This document shows positions 7,229 to 13,744 of a DNA stretch of 64,000 nucleotides, piece by piece. The notes under the pieces were generated by a model. It had not been told where the DNA came from, made no database searches, and worked only from the letters and a program-made list of their open reading frames with translations. The position numbers and the translations under genes were made by a program. The stretch is taken from positions 9,083 through 73,082 of the forward strand of contig JAEWMZ010000480.1 of assembly GCA_023392995.1 (NCBI GenBank), in the 5' to 3' direction. Source of the DNA: Bacillota bacterium (GTDB lineage Bacteria > Bacillota > Clostridia > Lachnospirales > Lachnospiraceae). Position 1 is the stretch's first letter. Each line of letters starts with the position of its first letter.

Positions 7229-7705
7229 CTACATATTCTTCTCTGCCCAGAGCTTAAAGGTTTTAATTACAGTTTCAACTTCATCCATAATTGACAATAT
7301 CTCTTCAAGCTCCGGCTTTTCTGATTCAGTAATTACTCCATCCTCAACTATATTCAGTAATGATTCCTTGGCACCTGCCAAATTTCGAAATGAACAAATT
7401 GCTTTTAACGATATTCTGTCTAAGTCTTCCAGAACAATTTTGGAATTGTTTGTTCCGAGAGGACAACACTCACTGCAATAATTTGTTTTTAGTTCTGGAG
7501 CGTTATATAGGTCTGCCATTAATGCAACCTTATCTACAGGAACTACCTTGGTTAAGCCAAGCTCATAATCCGAAAGGCTTGATTGTGATATTCCAAGGAG
7601 AAAAGCGGCTCCCTCTCGACTATTTAATTTGTCATTGGATAATGCAGCTTCTTTTCTACATCTAAAGTAAATATTCTCTGATTGTTTTGTACAGTTGCTT
7701 CCCAT
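7229..7705 (-). CDS. XRE-family helix-turn-helix regulator with long C-terminal helix
   Basis: 158 residues. Residues 10-65 form a Cro/CI-type helix-turn-helix (REGAAFLLGISQSSLSDYELGLT, where QSSLSDYE is the recognition helix). A cysteine cluster CSECCPLG follows at about residues 77-84. The remainder is helical and acidic. It starts the leftward early transcript next to the 91-residue ORF and the AbrB regulator. GGGGGTGAATATACA upstream provides the ribosome site. It probably controls early promoters; the Cys cluster could bind metal. Confidence 0.75.
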   Translation of the reverse strand: MGSNCTKQSENIYFRCRKEAALSNDKLNSREGAAFLLGISQSSLSDYELGLTKVVPVDKVALMADLYNAPELKTNYCSECCPLGTNNSKIVLEDLDRISLKAICSFRNLAGAKESLLNIVEDGVITESEKPELEEILSIMDEVETVIKTFKLWAEKNM

Positions 7706-7765
7706 TGTATATTCACCCCCTTTAACATATAATTAATAATAGATAAGCACAAACGTTCGAAAGCT

Positions 7766-7918
7766 CTAAGATGAAGTAATTGCAGACAAAGTCATGCTTT
7801 CATACATGGCAGCTACAACAGATACCGCTACAAATGCTACATCAAGCTTATCCTCTGGAACTTTTTCAAGGCGCTCGCATAATTCATTAATACGTTGCTT
7901 TTTTTCTTCTAAGCTCAT
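7766..7918 (-). CDS. Small helical phage protein (50 aa)
   Basis: The real start is ATG 7918 (MSLEEKKQRINELCERLEKV), seven bases after GAGGAGGTG. The long upstream extension of the frame lacks support and crosses the divergent promoter region. It has a charged N-terminal helix and a hydrophobic C-terminal half (DVAFVAVSVVAAMYESM). This resembles small clostridial phage immunity-region proteins of unknown role. Confidence 0.6.
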   Translation of the reverse strand: MSLEEKKQRINELCERLEKVPEDKLDVAFVAVSVVAAMYESMTLSAITSS

Positions 7919-8012
7919 TTTGCACCTCCTCACTGGTGTAATATGTAAAATTATGTGGTATAATCTCCTTACAGGCTCTGCCAAGCCAAGTACATAAGAA
8001 TGGAGATTACGA

Positions 8013-8231
8013 ATGCTTCTTATAAAATGTTCCTGCAAATGTCATTCAACGTTAGATAGTGACTTTTTTTCAAAGCAACAAGTTTATAAGTGTCCAAATT
8101 GTTCAAAGAGATTAGAGGTTAATAATTGGACTGAAATTGCAACAATTGACGAAGTTTTGAAAAAAAGTGAATTCCAATTACTTTCGATACCAGACAACAC
8201 AAGCATTGACTTTAAATTCAATATCAATTAG
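8013..8231 (+). CDS. Zinc-ribbon-like small protein
   Basis: 72 residues with CSCKC near the N-terminus (residues 6-10) and CPNC at 27-30, spaced like a zinc ribbon, followed by a short beta-rich tail. GGAGATTACGA precedes the ATG, and a TATAAT lies about 50 bp upstream on this strand. It is divergent from the 50-residue gene and ends in a clean terminator. Similar ribbons occur in clostridial phage immunity regions; function unknown. Confidence 0.6.
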   Translation: MLLIKCSCKCHSTLDSDFFSKQQVYKCPNCSKRLEVNNWTEIATIDEVLKKSEFQLLSIPDNTSIDFKFNIN

Positions 8232-8237
8232 GAATAT

Positions 8238-8261
8238 AGGCTGCTCATTGAGTAGCCTTTT
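8238..8261 (+). terminator. Rho-independent terminator
   Basis: AGGCTGCTC / GAGTAGCCT stem with a 3-base loop followed by TTTT, seven bases after the zinc-ribbon gene stop. It overlaps the 3' end of the convergent minus-strand gene. Confidence 0.7.
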
Positions 8262-8418
8262 CCATTGAAAGTTCAATGTTGATACAGTTTTTTACCGCTT
8301 CAATTTTTTCAGCATTCTTATTAAGTTCAGTTAATAATTCACGTTGCTTATCTAAAAGCTCTTTAAGATTATCCATACTATTTAGTTTTATAGATGTTAT
8401 TATCCTTGTATCGTTCAC
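8245..8418 (-). CDS. Small coiled-coil protein of the immunity region
   Basis: GTG start at 8416-8418, seven bases behind AAGGAGG, giving 57 residues (MNDTRIITSIKLNSMDNLKELLDKQRELLTELN...). It has heptad-like leucines at residues 18-45 and no DNA-binding motif. It is the first gene leftward from the three-operator switch at 8451-8542, divergent from the repressor. That is the position of a Cro or antirepressor, but the sequence does not look like Cro. Confidence 0.6.
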   Translation of the reverse strand: MNDTRIITSIKLNSMDNLKELLDKQRELLTELNKNAEKIEAVKNCINIELSMEKATQ

Positions 8419-8450
8419 TCTATTCCCTCCTTTCTTGAAACTGATCAAAA

Positions 8451-8542
8451 TATCGTTCTACGAATACTATATAACGTAATACGATATTTGTCAATCATAT
8501 TTTATGATTTTAATTGACTTTATTATCGTGCTACGATAATAT
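8451..8542. promoter_or_regulatory. Divergent promoters with three palindromic operators (immunity switch)
   Basis: Rightward promoter: TTGACT (8514-8519), 17 bp, TAATAT (8537-8542). Leftward promoter: TTGACA (8489-8494 on the minus strand), 17 bp, TATAGT (8466-8471). Three sites share TATCGT-N3-ACGATA. One is the near-perfect 21-bp palindrome at 8521-8541 (arms TATTATCGT and ACGATAATA) inside the rightward spacer. The second, at 8472-8488, is inside the leftward spacer. The third is at 8451-8466, just downstream of the leftward -10. A repressor bound at these sites would block both promoters. Confidence 0.82.
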
Positions 8543-8563
8543 GAATGTCAGGAGGTATTTTAT

Positions 8564-8941
8564 ATGAATGAACGGATTAAGTTAATAAGAACTAATTTAA
8601 AATTATCACAAAAAGATTTTGGTGAAAGAATAGGTTTAAAATCTAATTCAATTAGCGATATAGAAAATGGGAAAAATGAATTGCGTGAACAAGTATTGAA
8701 AGCTGTATGTCGGGAATACAATGTAAATGAAAATTGGATTAGATATGGCGAAGGCGATATGTTCGATACATTGTCTGACGAGGAAGAAATGATGGCACAT
8801 ATAGGAAGCATATGCTCTGATGATGATGTACGTAAGCAGAGAGTCCTTGAGGTTGTTGTTAAAGTTATTGATAATAATGTCTGTTGGGAAATAATAAATA
8901 ACGAAATTGAAAAGATAATTAATGCAAGCAAAAAAGAGTAG
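8564..8941 (+). CDS. CI-like XRE repressor
   Basis: 125 residues. Residues 1-60 form a helix-turn-helix with LSQKDFGERIGLKSNSISDIE; the ribosome site AGGAGG lies ahead of the ATG. The stretch YNVNENWIRYGEGDMF is the usual end of this phage repressor domain. The C-terminal half is an acidic helical dimerisation region, with no LexA-type Ser/Lys protease domain, so induction would need another factor. It is transcribed from the operator-covered promoter at 8514-8542, consistent with autoregulation. It is the best candidate for the lysogeny repressor. Confidence 0.85.
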   Translation: MNERIKLIRTNLKLSQKDFGERIGLKSNSISDIENGKNELREQVLKAVCREYNVNENWIRYGEGDMFDTLSDEEEMMAHIGSICSDDDVRKQRVLEVVVKVIDNNVCWEIINNEIEKIINASKKE

Positions 8942-8957
8942 TTTCCTACTCTTTTTT
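8932..8957 (+). terminator. Rho-independent terminator of the repressor gene
   Basis: Perfect 10-bp stem AAAAGAGTAG / CTACTCTTTT with loop TTTC, followed by T residues. It overlaps the repressor stop codon. Confidence 0.8.
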
Positions 8958-9013
8958 ATTTTTTGAAATTATATGTAGATTTTTGTAATCCTTTACCACT
9001 AAATTTTATTGTG

Positions 9014-9136
9014 TCATTTTGTTTTCTGTTTTAGATTAATTGTGAAATAATAAATCAACCTGATATACCGTTCTTCTTTCATTCTGTTAATTTCTTCAAG
9101 TAATAACTGCTTTTTACTATCTTTCATCTTTTGCAT
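9014..9136 (-). CDS. Very short phage ORF (40 aa)
   Basis: ATG at 9134-9136 with GGGGGAG seven bases upstream; it ends with TGA at 9014-9016. The peptide begins MQKMKDSKKQLLLEEIN and ends NLKQKTK. It contains RYIRLIYYFTI, a phrase common in tiny proteins next to clostridial phage repressors. It fills most of an otherwise empty gap between two regulator genes. Confidence 0.5.
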   Translation of the reverse strand: MQKMKDSKKQLLLEEINRMKEERYIRLIYYFTINLKQKTK

Positions 9137-9261
9137 GTAATCTCCCCCATATGCATTTTAATGTAATACATTGTATTTATCTGTCGTTATATGGCGATTG
9201 TAACACATTGGAATTATAATTTCCATTGTTTTGGAGATTTGTCCAATATCTTGAACAAATG

Positions 9262-9474
9262 TTATAATTTTACATAATATTCAAACAATTCCTCCGGTCT
9301 AACCTCAAGAGCCACAGCAATTTGACATAGAATCATAACCGTGGTGTTAGTTCTATTATTTTCAATATTATTAATTGTGGACTTACTTACTCCAACCTTA
9401 TCAGCTAACTGCTGATCTGTTAATCCCTTCTTATTTCTAAGATCATACAACTTATATTTCACAGTGACTTCCAT
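9262..9474 (-). CDS. Cro-like XRE regulator
   Basis: 70 residues, almost entirely one helix-turn-helix domain (LTDQQLADKVGVSKSTINNIENNRT, then VALEVRPEELFEYYVKL). Proteins with this short YdcS/Cro-type domain act as dimers on operators. It is divergent from the XRE gene at 9726 across a 250-bp AT-rich region, forming a second regulatory pair besides the one at 8.5 kb. Confidence 0.75.
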   Translation of the reverse strand: MEVTVKYKLYDLRNKKGLTDQQLADKVGVSKSTINNIENNRTNTTVMILCQIAVALEVRPEELFEYYVKL

Positions 9475-9725
9475 ACTTTTTCCCTGCCCGATTTATTTTG
9501 TAGTTATTATATGTATAGAATTCAGAAATACTTATCTTAATCATATGATTCGACTATTTATTACATGCGTAAATATATGACTTGATTGTATATTTTCATG
9601 ATTATTATATGCTGAAATCATACAATATATAAGTCAACTAATATTAATATCATTTTTCGATAAACATAATCTTGTTTAGTTGTCGTTGATTTTATCCTAT
9701 GTTATCGTATTTCGGGGGTGCAAAT
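9475..9725. promoter_or_regulatory. AT-rich divergent control region
   Basis: No gene fits here. It contains the perfect 12-bp palindrome AATCATATGATT (9539-9550), repeats of AATCATA (9617 onward), and a loose inverted pair around GACTTGATTGTAT and ATACAATATATAAGTC (9590-9634). A weak rightward promoter (TTGTCG, 17 bp, TATCGT) precedes the XRE gene at 9726. It is probably the operator region for one or both flanking regulators. Confidence 0.45.
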
Positions 9726-10019
9726 ATGGGATATGACTGCGAGAAAATAGGTAAAAGAATATATGAGGCAAGAAATCAAGCCGGGATGAAACAAGAAACT
9801 TTAAGTAAAAAAGCTGGAATTAGTCAAGCTACCATGTCAAATATAGAAAACGGTGTATTTAACCTGAGGCTTAAAACACTTTATAAAATTGCTGAAGCTC
9901 TCAACGTATCGGTTACATGGATATTGGGAGAAGATACTTTTAAGGAACTTGGATTAACTGATACAGAATTATTAGAAATGAAAAAATATGCTGAATTTAT
10001 CATTAGTAAACGAAAATAA
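9726..10019 (+). CDS. XRE-family repressor
   Basis: ATG 9726 is chosen because GGGGGTG sits six bases upstream, giving 97 residues (MGYDCEKIGKRIYEARNQAG). The helix-turn-helix is MKQETLSKKAGISQATMSNIE, and the phrase EALNVSVTWILGED is the common end of the domain. A short C-terminal helix (ELLEMKKYAEFIISKRK) probably mediates dimerisation. It is followed by a strong terminator. The prophage therefore has two rightward repressor-like genes. Confidence 0.8.
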   Translation: MGYDCEKIGKRIYEARNQAGMKQETLSKKAGISQATMSNIENGVFNLRLKTLYKIAEALNVSVTWILGEDTFKELGLTDTELLEMKKYAEFIISKRK

Positions 10020-10049
10020 GCCTTTATCCTTATGGATTAGGCTTTTTTT
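10020..10049 (+). terminator. Rho-independent terminator
   Basis: GCCTTTATCC / GGATTAGGC stem with a four-base loop and a following run of seven T, directly after the XRE stop. Confidence 0.75.
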
Positions 10050-10137
10050 AATCATAATCTTGCTTTATTATTGTATTTTACTGTAAATATGTTAGTATAT
10101 ACCTGATATTACATATAATTTACATGGAGGATAAAGT

Positions 10138-11061
10138 ATGTTCGATTTCGTTGCTATTGATTTTGAAACCGCAAATAATAATCTAAATAGCGCATGCTCA
10201 ATAGGGATTGCTGCTGTGAAAGATATGGAGATTGTATCCAAAGAGTATTATTTAATCAAACCACCTACTGATAAATTTGATTCTGGTAATGTGAAAATCC
10301 ATGGGATAACATATGACATGGTAAAAAATGAAGATCAATTTCCAGCGATATGGAAAAAGATTGAACATTATTTTGATAATGTTATGGTAGCTCATAATGC
10401 ACAGTTTGATTTTTCGGTTTTAAAATGTCTCATTGATACTTATAATATAGAACCATTTGATTGTATGTACATAGATAGCCGTACTATATCGAGCCGTATA
10501 TGTGAATGCGGTACTAGTCTTGAAGAAGTTTTGAAATTTCTTGATATTTCAATTAATAATCATCATAATGCCCTGGATGATGCCGAAGCTTGTGCCAATA
10601 TTTTAATTGCAGTTATTAATAAAATTGGTCTTCCATCTTTTAACCATTTTGCATTAGTTACTTCTCCTGATATCGTTAAATTATTTTCAAAGATTAAGGC
10701 TAGTAAAACATTTAAGCCAGAAAAATTCAGCAAGTTCCATGAAGTAAAGATTTCAGAATTGACTGCTACTACTTCGGAATTTGATTCATCTCACCCTTTT
10801 TTCCAGAAGAGTATCGTACTTACTGGTGAACTAGAGAAATATGAACGTAGTGCTGCAATGCAGCAGATTGTTAATGCTGGCGGTATTGTAAAAAGTTCAA
10901 TATCACGTAAAACCGATTTTCTTGTTGTAGGCAAGCAGGATAAAACTTTGGTTGGTGATGATGGCATGAGTTCAAAGGAAGAGAAAGCCTATGCTTTAAT
11001 AGAAAAAGGATGTAAAATTACGATATTAAATGAAGATCAGTTTATTCAGTTATTGAATTGA
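10138..11061 (+). CDS. DEDDh exonuclease fused to a BRCT domain
   Basis: 307 residues. The N-terminal 170 are a DnaQ-like 3'-5' exonuclease: D8 and E10 in AIDFET, H86 and D91 in AHNAQFD, and H143 with D147/D148 in HHNALDDAEACA. The C-terminal part (about 222-307, FQKSIVLTGELEKYERSAAMQ, then KTDFLVVGKQD and ITILNEDQF) is a BRCT domain of the DNA ligase/DinG-exonuclease type. It should trim single-stranded or nicked ends while the BRCT part tethers it to DNA or a partner. It is on the opposite strand to the lysis and structural genes, has its own ribosome site (GGAGG) and looks like accessory cargo. Confidence 0.88.
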   Translation: MFDFVAIDFETANNNLNSACSIGIAAVKDMEIVSKEYYLIKPPTDKFDSGNVKIHGITYDMVKNEDQFPAIWKKIEHYFDNVMVAHNAQFDFSVLKCLIDTYNIEPFDCMYIDSRTISSRICECGTSLEEVLKFLDISINNHHNALDDAEACANILIAVINKIGLPSFNHFALVTSPDIVKLFSKIKASKTFKPEKFSKFHEVKISELTATTSEFDSSHPFFQKSIVLTGELEKYERSAAMQQIVNAGGIVKSSISRKTDFLVVGKQDKTLVGDDGMSSKEEKAYALIEKGCKITILNEDQFIQLLN

Positions 11062-11085
11062 CAAATCAAAGTCATACGTTATACT
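11058..11085 (+). promoter_or_regulatory. Sigma-A promoter
   Basis: TTGACA (11058-11063), 16-bp spacer, TATACT (11080-11085), about 30 bp before the following small gene. The -35 overlaps the stop region of the exonuclease gene. Confidence 0.7.
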
Positions 11086-11115
11086 TTTTAATAATAACAA
11101 TCTAAGGAGTAAATT

Positions 11116-11352
11116 ATGAATGTACCTATAGCTGTTAAAGCTGCCTTTTCTGCTTCCGGCCAAATAATACCTATCTATGTACAGTTGGAAAATGAAGCCT
11201 ATAAAATACATGAGATAGAGTATACAAAAGAAGAAATATTTGCAGGGATATCAACCGTTCGGTTTTGTTGTTACATCGAGCGCAATGGAGAACTGGAAAG
11301 GTTAATGATTAGGTTTCATAGAAGTACTACACAGTGGGTATTATTAAAATGA
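11116..11352 (+). CDS. Small protein downstream of the exonuclease, unknown
   Basis: 78 residues with AAGGAG ahead of the ATG and its own promoter. The composition is beta-rich with aromatic and basic residues (IIPIYVQLENEAYKIHEIEYT, then RLMIRFHRSTTQWVLLK). I have seen similar short proteins in Firmicutes genomes as stand-alone hypotheticals. The gene converges on the lysozyme gene and shares its terminator. Confidence 0.6.
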   Translation: MNVPIAVKAAFSASGQIIPIYVQLENEAYKIHEIEYTKEEIFAGISTVRFCCYIERNGELERLMIRFHRSTTQWVLLK

Positions 11353-11383
11353 CCACGGTAATAGACTCTCAATAAGGCTCTCC

Positions 11384-11412
11384 GACCTCGTAGATCAGTC
11401 AGAGAGCCTTTA
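11384..11412. terminator. Bidirectional terminator between convergent genes
   Basis: Perfect 9-bp arms AAGGCTCTC and GAGAGCCTT around a 9-base spacer, with T- and A-rich flanks. It serves the 78-residue gene (plus) and the lysozyme gene (minus). Confidence 0.75.
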
Positions 11413-11416
11413 TAAT

Positions 11417-11848
11417 CTACCGCTTAAGGAATAAAGCCTGTTCTTCTCTCCTGCGCCTCGTTAAGCCTGCAAGCTCGATTCCTCCGGCTTTATTGTACAA
11501 TAGGATTGTATTAGCAATAACTTCTTTGGTTCTGGTTCCGTTTATGGTCAACTTATCAATACTGCCTAGGTTATAGGCAAAAGATACCATTGCATCAAAT
11601 TCATTTTGTGTCCACCTGTACTTAGATAGATACTTATTTACCTTCTCTTCGTACTTCTCTAGATCGGTTTTAAGGATCTTTTCTGCGTGGCTCTGGGTAA
11701 TTTTCATCCCTTTCGTCACAGGTTTCCCTAACACCGTTCCAGTATGTCCATAACCGATCGTGGGTACTCCGGCTGGGCAGAGATACCCGGTGAGTCTACA
11801 TCCTTCATATTTCTTTATTAGATCAATTCCTTTTTTACTTATCTTCAT
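11417..11848 (-). CDS. Phage lysozyme (GH24, T4-type endolysin)
   Basis: 143 residues matching T4-type lysozymes. The catalytic Glu15 is in IKKYEGCRL, followed by CPAGVPTIGYGHTGTV, and the C-terminal lobe has WTQNEFDAMVSFAYNLG and LTRRRREEQALF. It has no signal peptide and no cell-wall-binding domain, so export should depend on the holin. It cleaves the MurNAc-GlcNAc bond of peptidoglycan. The start overlaps the holin stop by four bases, giving a holin-lysin pair. Confidence 0.93.
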   Translation of the reverse strand: MKISKKGIDLIKKYEGCRLTGYLCPAGVPTIGYGHTGTVLGKPVTKGMKITQSHAEKILKTDLEKYEEKVNKYLSKYRWTQNEFDAMVSFAYNLGSIDKLTINGTRTKEVIANTILLYNKAGGIELAGLTRRRREEQALFLKR

Positions 11849-12348
11849 TCCTGATCCTCCTTATCAACTATGGCATTTCCTTGCTTTTCTACTCCATCTT
11901 TTAATACAGCTATTGCTTTCTTTAGAAAGTCGGGTAATGGTGTACCCAGTCGTCCGGCATTTTCCAGTATCGACAACAGTTCATTAAGAATAAACCAGAC
12001 AGCCGTAAGAAGCCCGAAGAAAGTTGCAATTGGTATTCTTATACCCATACTGTTTGTTACGTTGAATATGAGCCAATCAGATGCCATGGCAACAGCAATT
12101 GCAAGTATGTACCCAATCTTTTTATAAATGCCCTGTGCTCCTCTTTTACTGCTCCATCCCTTAGTCTTATCTTCTGGAGATTCTAAGGATTCTTTTTTAC
12201 TTGCAGCCATACCGGATAAAAAATCTAATATCATTAATCCGGTAAGCAGAATCAATACCCAGTATAAAATTCCAAGCTTTGCACTAAAAAAAGCTCCTAC
12301 GGAAGCGATTACTGCTTTACTTGTAATGTAGATATTTTCTGTTTTCAT
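11845..12348 (-). CDS. Phage holin (toxin secretion/lysis holin family)
   Basis: 167 residues with hydrophobic segments near 10-45 (AVIASVGAFFSAKLGILYWVLILLTG is longer than one helix) and about 78-120. A charged loop (KKESLESPEDKTKGWSSKRG) lies between them. The GLMILDFLSGMAAS and KGWSSKRGAQGIYKKIGY phrases are typical of the clostridial phage holin family related to TcdE/UtxA. It inserts in the membrane and releases the lysozyme. It heads the lysis cassette and overlaps the lysozyme start. Confidence 0.9.
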   Translation of the reverse strand: MKTENIYITSKAVIASVGAFFSAKLGILYWVLILLTGLMILDFLSGMAASKKESLESPEDKTKGWSSKRGAQGIYKKIGYILAIAVAMASDWLIFNVTNSMGIRIPIATFFGLLTAVWFILNELLSILENAGRLGTPLPDFLKKAIAVLKDGVEKQGNAIVDKEDQE

Positions 12349-12379
12349 TGCATAGTCCTTCTTTCTTTTTTTATTATAA

Positions 12380-12401
12380 AAGGCACCCCTTAGGATGCCT
12401 T
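12380..12401 (-). terminator. Terminator between recombinase and holin
   Basis: On the minus strand AAGGCATCC / GGGTGCCTT with a four-base loop is followed by TTTTAT. It lies 30 bp upstream of the holin start, so it probably ends recombinase transcription. Confidence 0.55.
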
Positions 12402-12474
12402 AAATTTTATTGACGTATATATAAAAATTATGTAGAATATTCTTGTAGCCTGCTGCTTATATAAGGCAGACATT

Positions 12475-12523
12475 TCATCCAGATGATGTATTCTGACGGA
12501 TGATTTGTCTGCCACACTTCTTT
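12475..12523. other. Imperfect 16-bp inverted repeat beside recombinase 1 (candidate recombination site)
   Basis: GGCAGACATTTCATCC (12475-12490) and GGATGATTTGTCTGCC (12508-12523) pair at 14 of 16 positions around a 17-bp centre that contains a second small palindrome (CATC/GATG). There is no T-run, so it is not a terminator. It lies 15 bp beyond the stop of the tyrosine recombinase gene, between lysis genes and integrase, the usual attP position. Confidence 0.5.
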
Positions 12524-12538
12524 CTATGAAGTTATACT

Positions 12539-13555
12539 TTAGAATACCATTTTCTTGTACTCTTGTTTAATATTATCTTCGCTCAGATCATAATAAATCT
12601 GCGTAGTATCAGCGCTCGAGTGACCAAGCATTTGCTGCATGATATGTACAGGAACACCATGATTAACTCCTGATGTTGCAAATGTATGCCTATAGAGATG
12701 AGGAAACACATTGTAGGTAATGCCAGCTCTTACTGCGATCATATCCACATCCTTTTCGATGCTACGGCTCCCTAATTTATGATATGGCTTCTTACTAGCG
12801 ACAAATAAGCTATTACTCAAAATCCCTCTATTCTGACGATCAGATAAATAATTCATCAGAAAGAATCTCGCTCTGGTACTAAATATTACCGTCCTTTCTT
12901 TGTTACCCTTGCCGATTACTGAAATGCTATTATTGTCCCAATTGATTTTATCTAATGTTGCATTCGTGACCTCGCTTACACGACAGCCAGTAGAAAGCAA
13001 AAATTCAAATAGAGCTTTATCTCTTATTGTTTTACACTCTTCTCTCATTCGTTCCAGATCAATTTGCTTAATATGTCCACGCTTTCTAATAGGTTCCTTG
13101 GTAGGCTGTAGGTTTCTGGCCGGATTTTGCACTAAATAACCTTCATCTTGAAGCCACTGGAAGAATGCTTTAATCTTCCATATTTTAGAGTTAATACTAC
13201 TTGGTTGATTACCTGCGTATGCCTTAGCCAAAAACATTCTAAGGTCAATTGTTGTGATCATTGATATTGGCTTATTAAAGTATTCTGCCAGAACCTTAAA
13301 CATTAGTCGATAGCTATAGCTTGTAGACTCTGCCATACCTTCTAAACGTTTGCAAGATAGGTAAATAAATGCCTTTTCCAATAAATCTCCCTTTACAAGA
13401 TCAGTACAGCGGCTGGTTATTTCATAGTCATTTAGCCGCTCCTCAATTTTATTTCTTAGTTGTATCTGTTTTGGAATATCAACCTGAAGATATGGGACAA
13501 CTTTTATTATGTCCTCAATGATATTAATGGTGATTTCTTGAGATAAATTAGGCAT
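12539..13555 (-). CDS. Tyrosine recombinase/integrase 1 (full length)
   Basis: The ATG at 13553-13555 is chosen (338 residues, MPNLSQEITINIIEDI) because AAGGAG precedes it; the longer frame starts upstream of the likely transcript start. The N-terminal SAM-like core-binding domain covers about residues 60-150 (ESTSYSYRLMFKVLAEYF). The catalytic domain has the Arg in STGCRVSEV, Lys in VIGKGNKER, H-x-x-R in FPHLYRHTF, His in MLGHSSADTTQ and the nucleophile in QIYYDLS. All catalytic residues are present. It could be the phage integrase or a multimer resolvase. It is preceded by a structured leader and followed by a 16-bp inverted repeat. Confidence 0.92.
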   Translation of the reverse strand: MPNLSQEITINIIEDIIKVVPYLQVDIPKQIQLRNKIEERLNDYEITSRCTDLVKGDLLEKAFIYLSCKRLEGMAESTSYSYRLMFKVLAEYFNKPISMITTIDLRMFLAKAYAGNQPSSINSKIWKIKAFFQWLQDEGYLVQNPARNLQPTKEPIRKRGHIKQIDLERMREECKTIRDKALFEFLLSTGCRVSEVTNATLDKINWDNNSISVIGKGNKERTVIFSTRARFFLMNYLSDRQNRGILSNSLFVASKKPYHKLGSRSIEKDVDMIAVRAGITYNVFPHLYRHTFATSGVNHGVPVHIMQQMLGHSSADTTQIYYDLSEDNIKQEYKKMVF

Positions 13556-13684
13556 AAAAAACACACTCCTTCTTGCACCAGATGCAATAAGAGTGTATAA
13601 TGCTCTTAGAGGCACCTGGTGTCTCAGTGGTAGAGGTAGGCGATTCTGTGGTGGAGGAGCCTGCCTCTTCTTTTTATTGGTATT
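13556..13684 (-). promoter_or_regulatory. Structured 5' leader of recombinase 1 with mutually exclusive hairpins
   Basis: In the minus-strand RNA, CACCAGGTGC and GCATCTGGTG (10 pairs, one wobble) enclose AAGAG/CTCTT. Alternatively, ACACTC pairs with GAGTGT and TTGCA with TGCAA, forming a hairpin that buries the AAGGAG ribosome site. Further upstream, GAGGCAGGC can pair with GCCTACCTC with one mismatch. The leader is about 130 nt from the predicted start site to the ATG. Confidence 0.5.
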
Positions 13685-13690
13685 ACTAAT

Positions 13691-13719
13691 ATTATACCAA
13701 ACATTTGTTCTTGTTTCAA
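13691..13719 (-). promoter_or_regulatory. Sigma-A promoter of recombinase 1
   Basis: On the minus strand TTGAAA (13714-13719), exactly 17 bp, TATAAT (13691-13696): a near-consensus promoter placing the start near 13684. Confidence 0.75.
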
Positions 13720-13744
13720 TCATTTTATGCCTTATTATGGAATT

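Noticed and set aside
8560..8931. 123-residue minus-strand ORF.
   Set aside because: Exact shadow of the CI-like repressor on the other strand.
13620..13675. Possible tRNA: the plus strand reads TCTCAGTGGTAGAGG, like a tRNA D-arm.
   Set aside because: No T-arm, anticodon stem or acceptor stem can be formed around it; it is better explained as part of the structured leader on the other strand.
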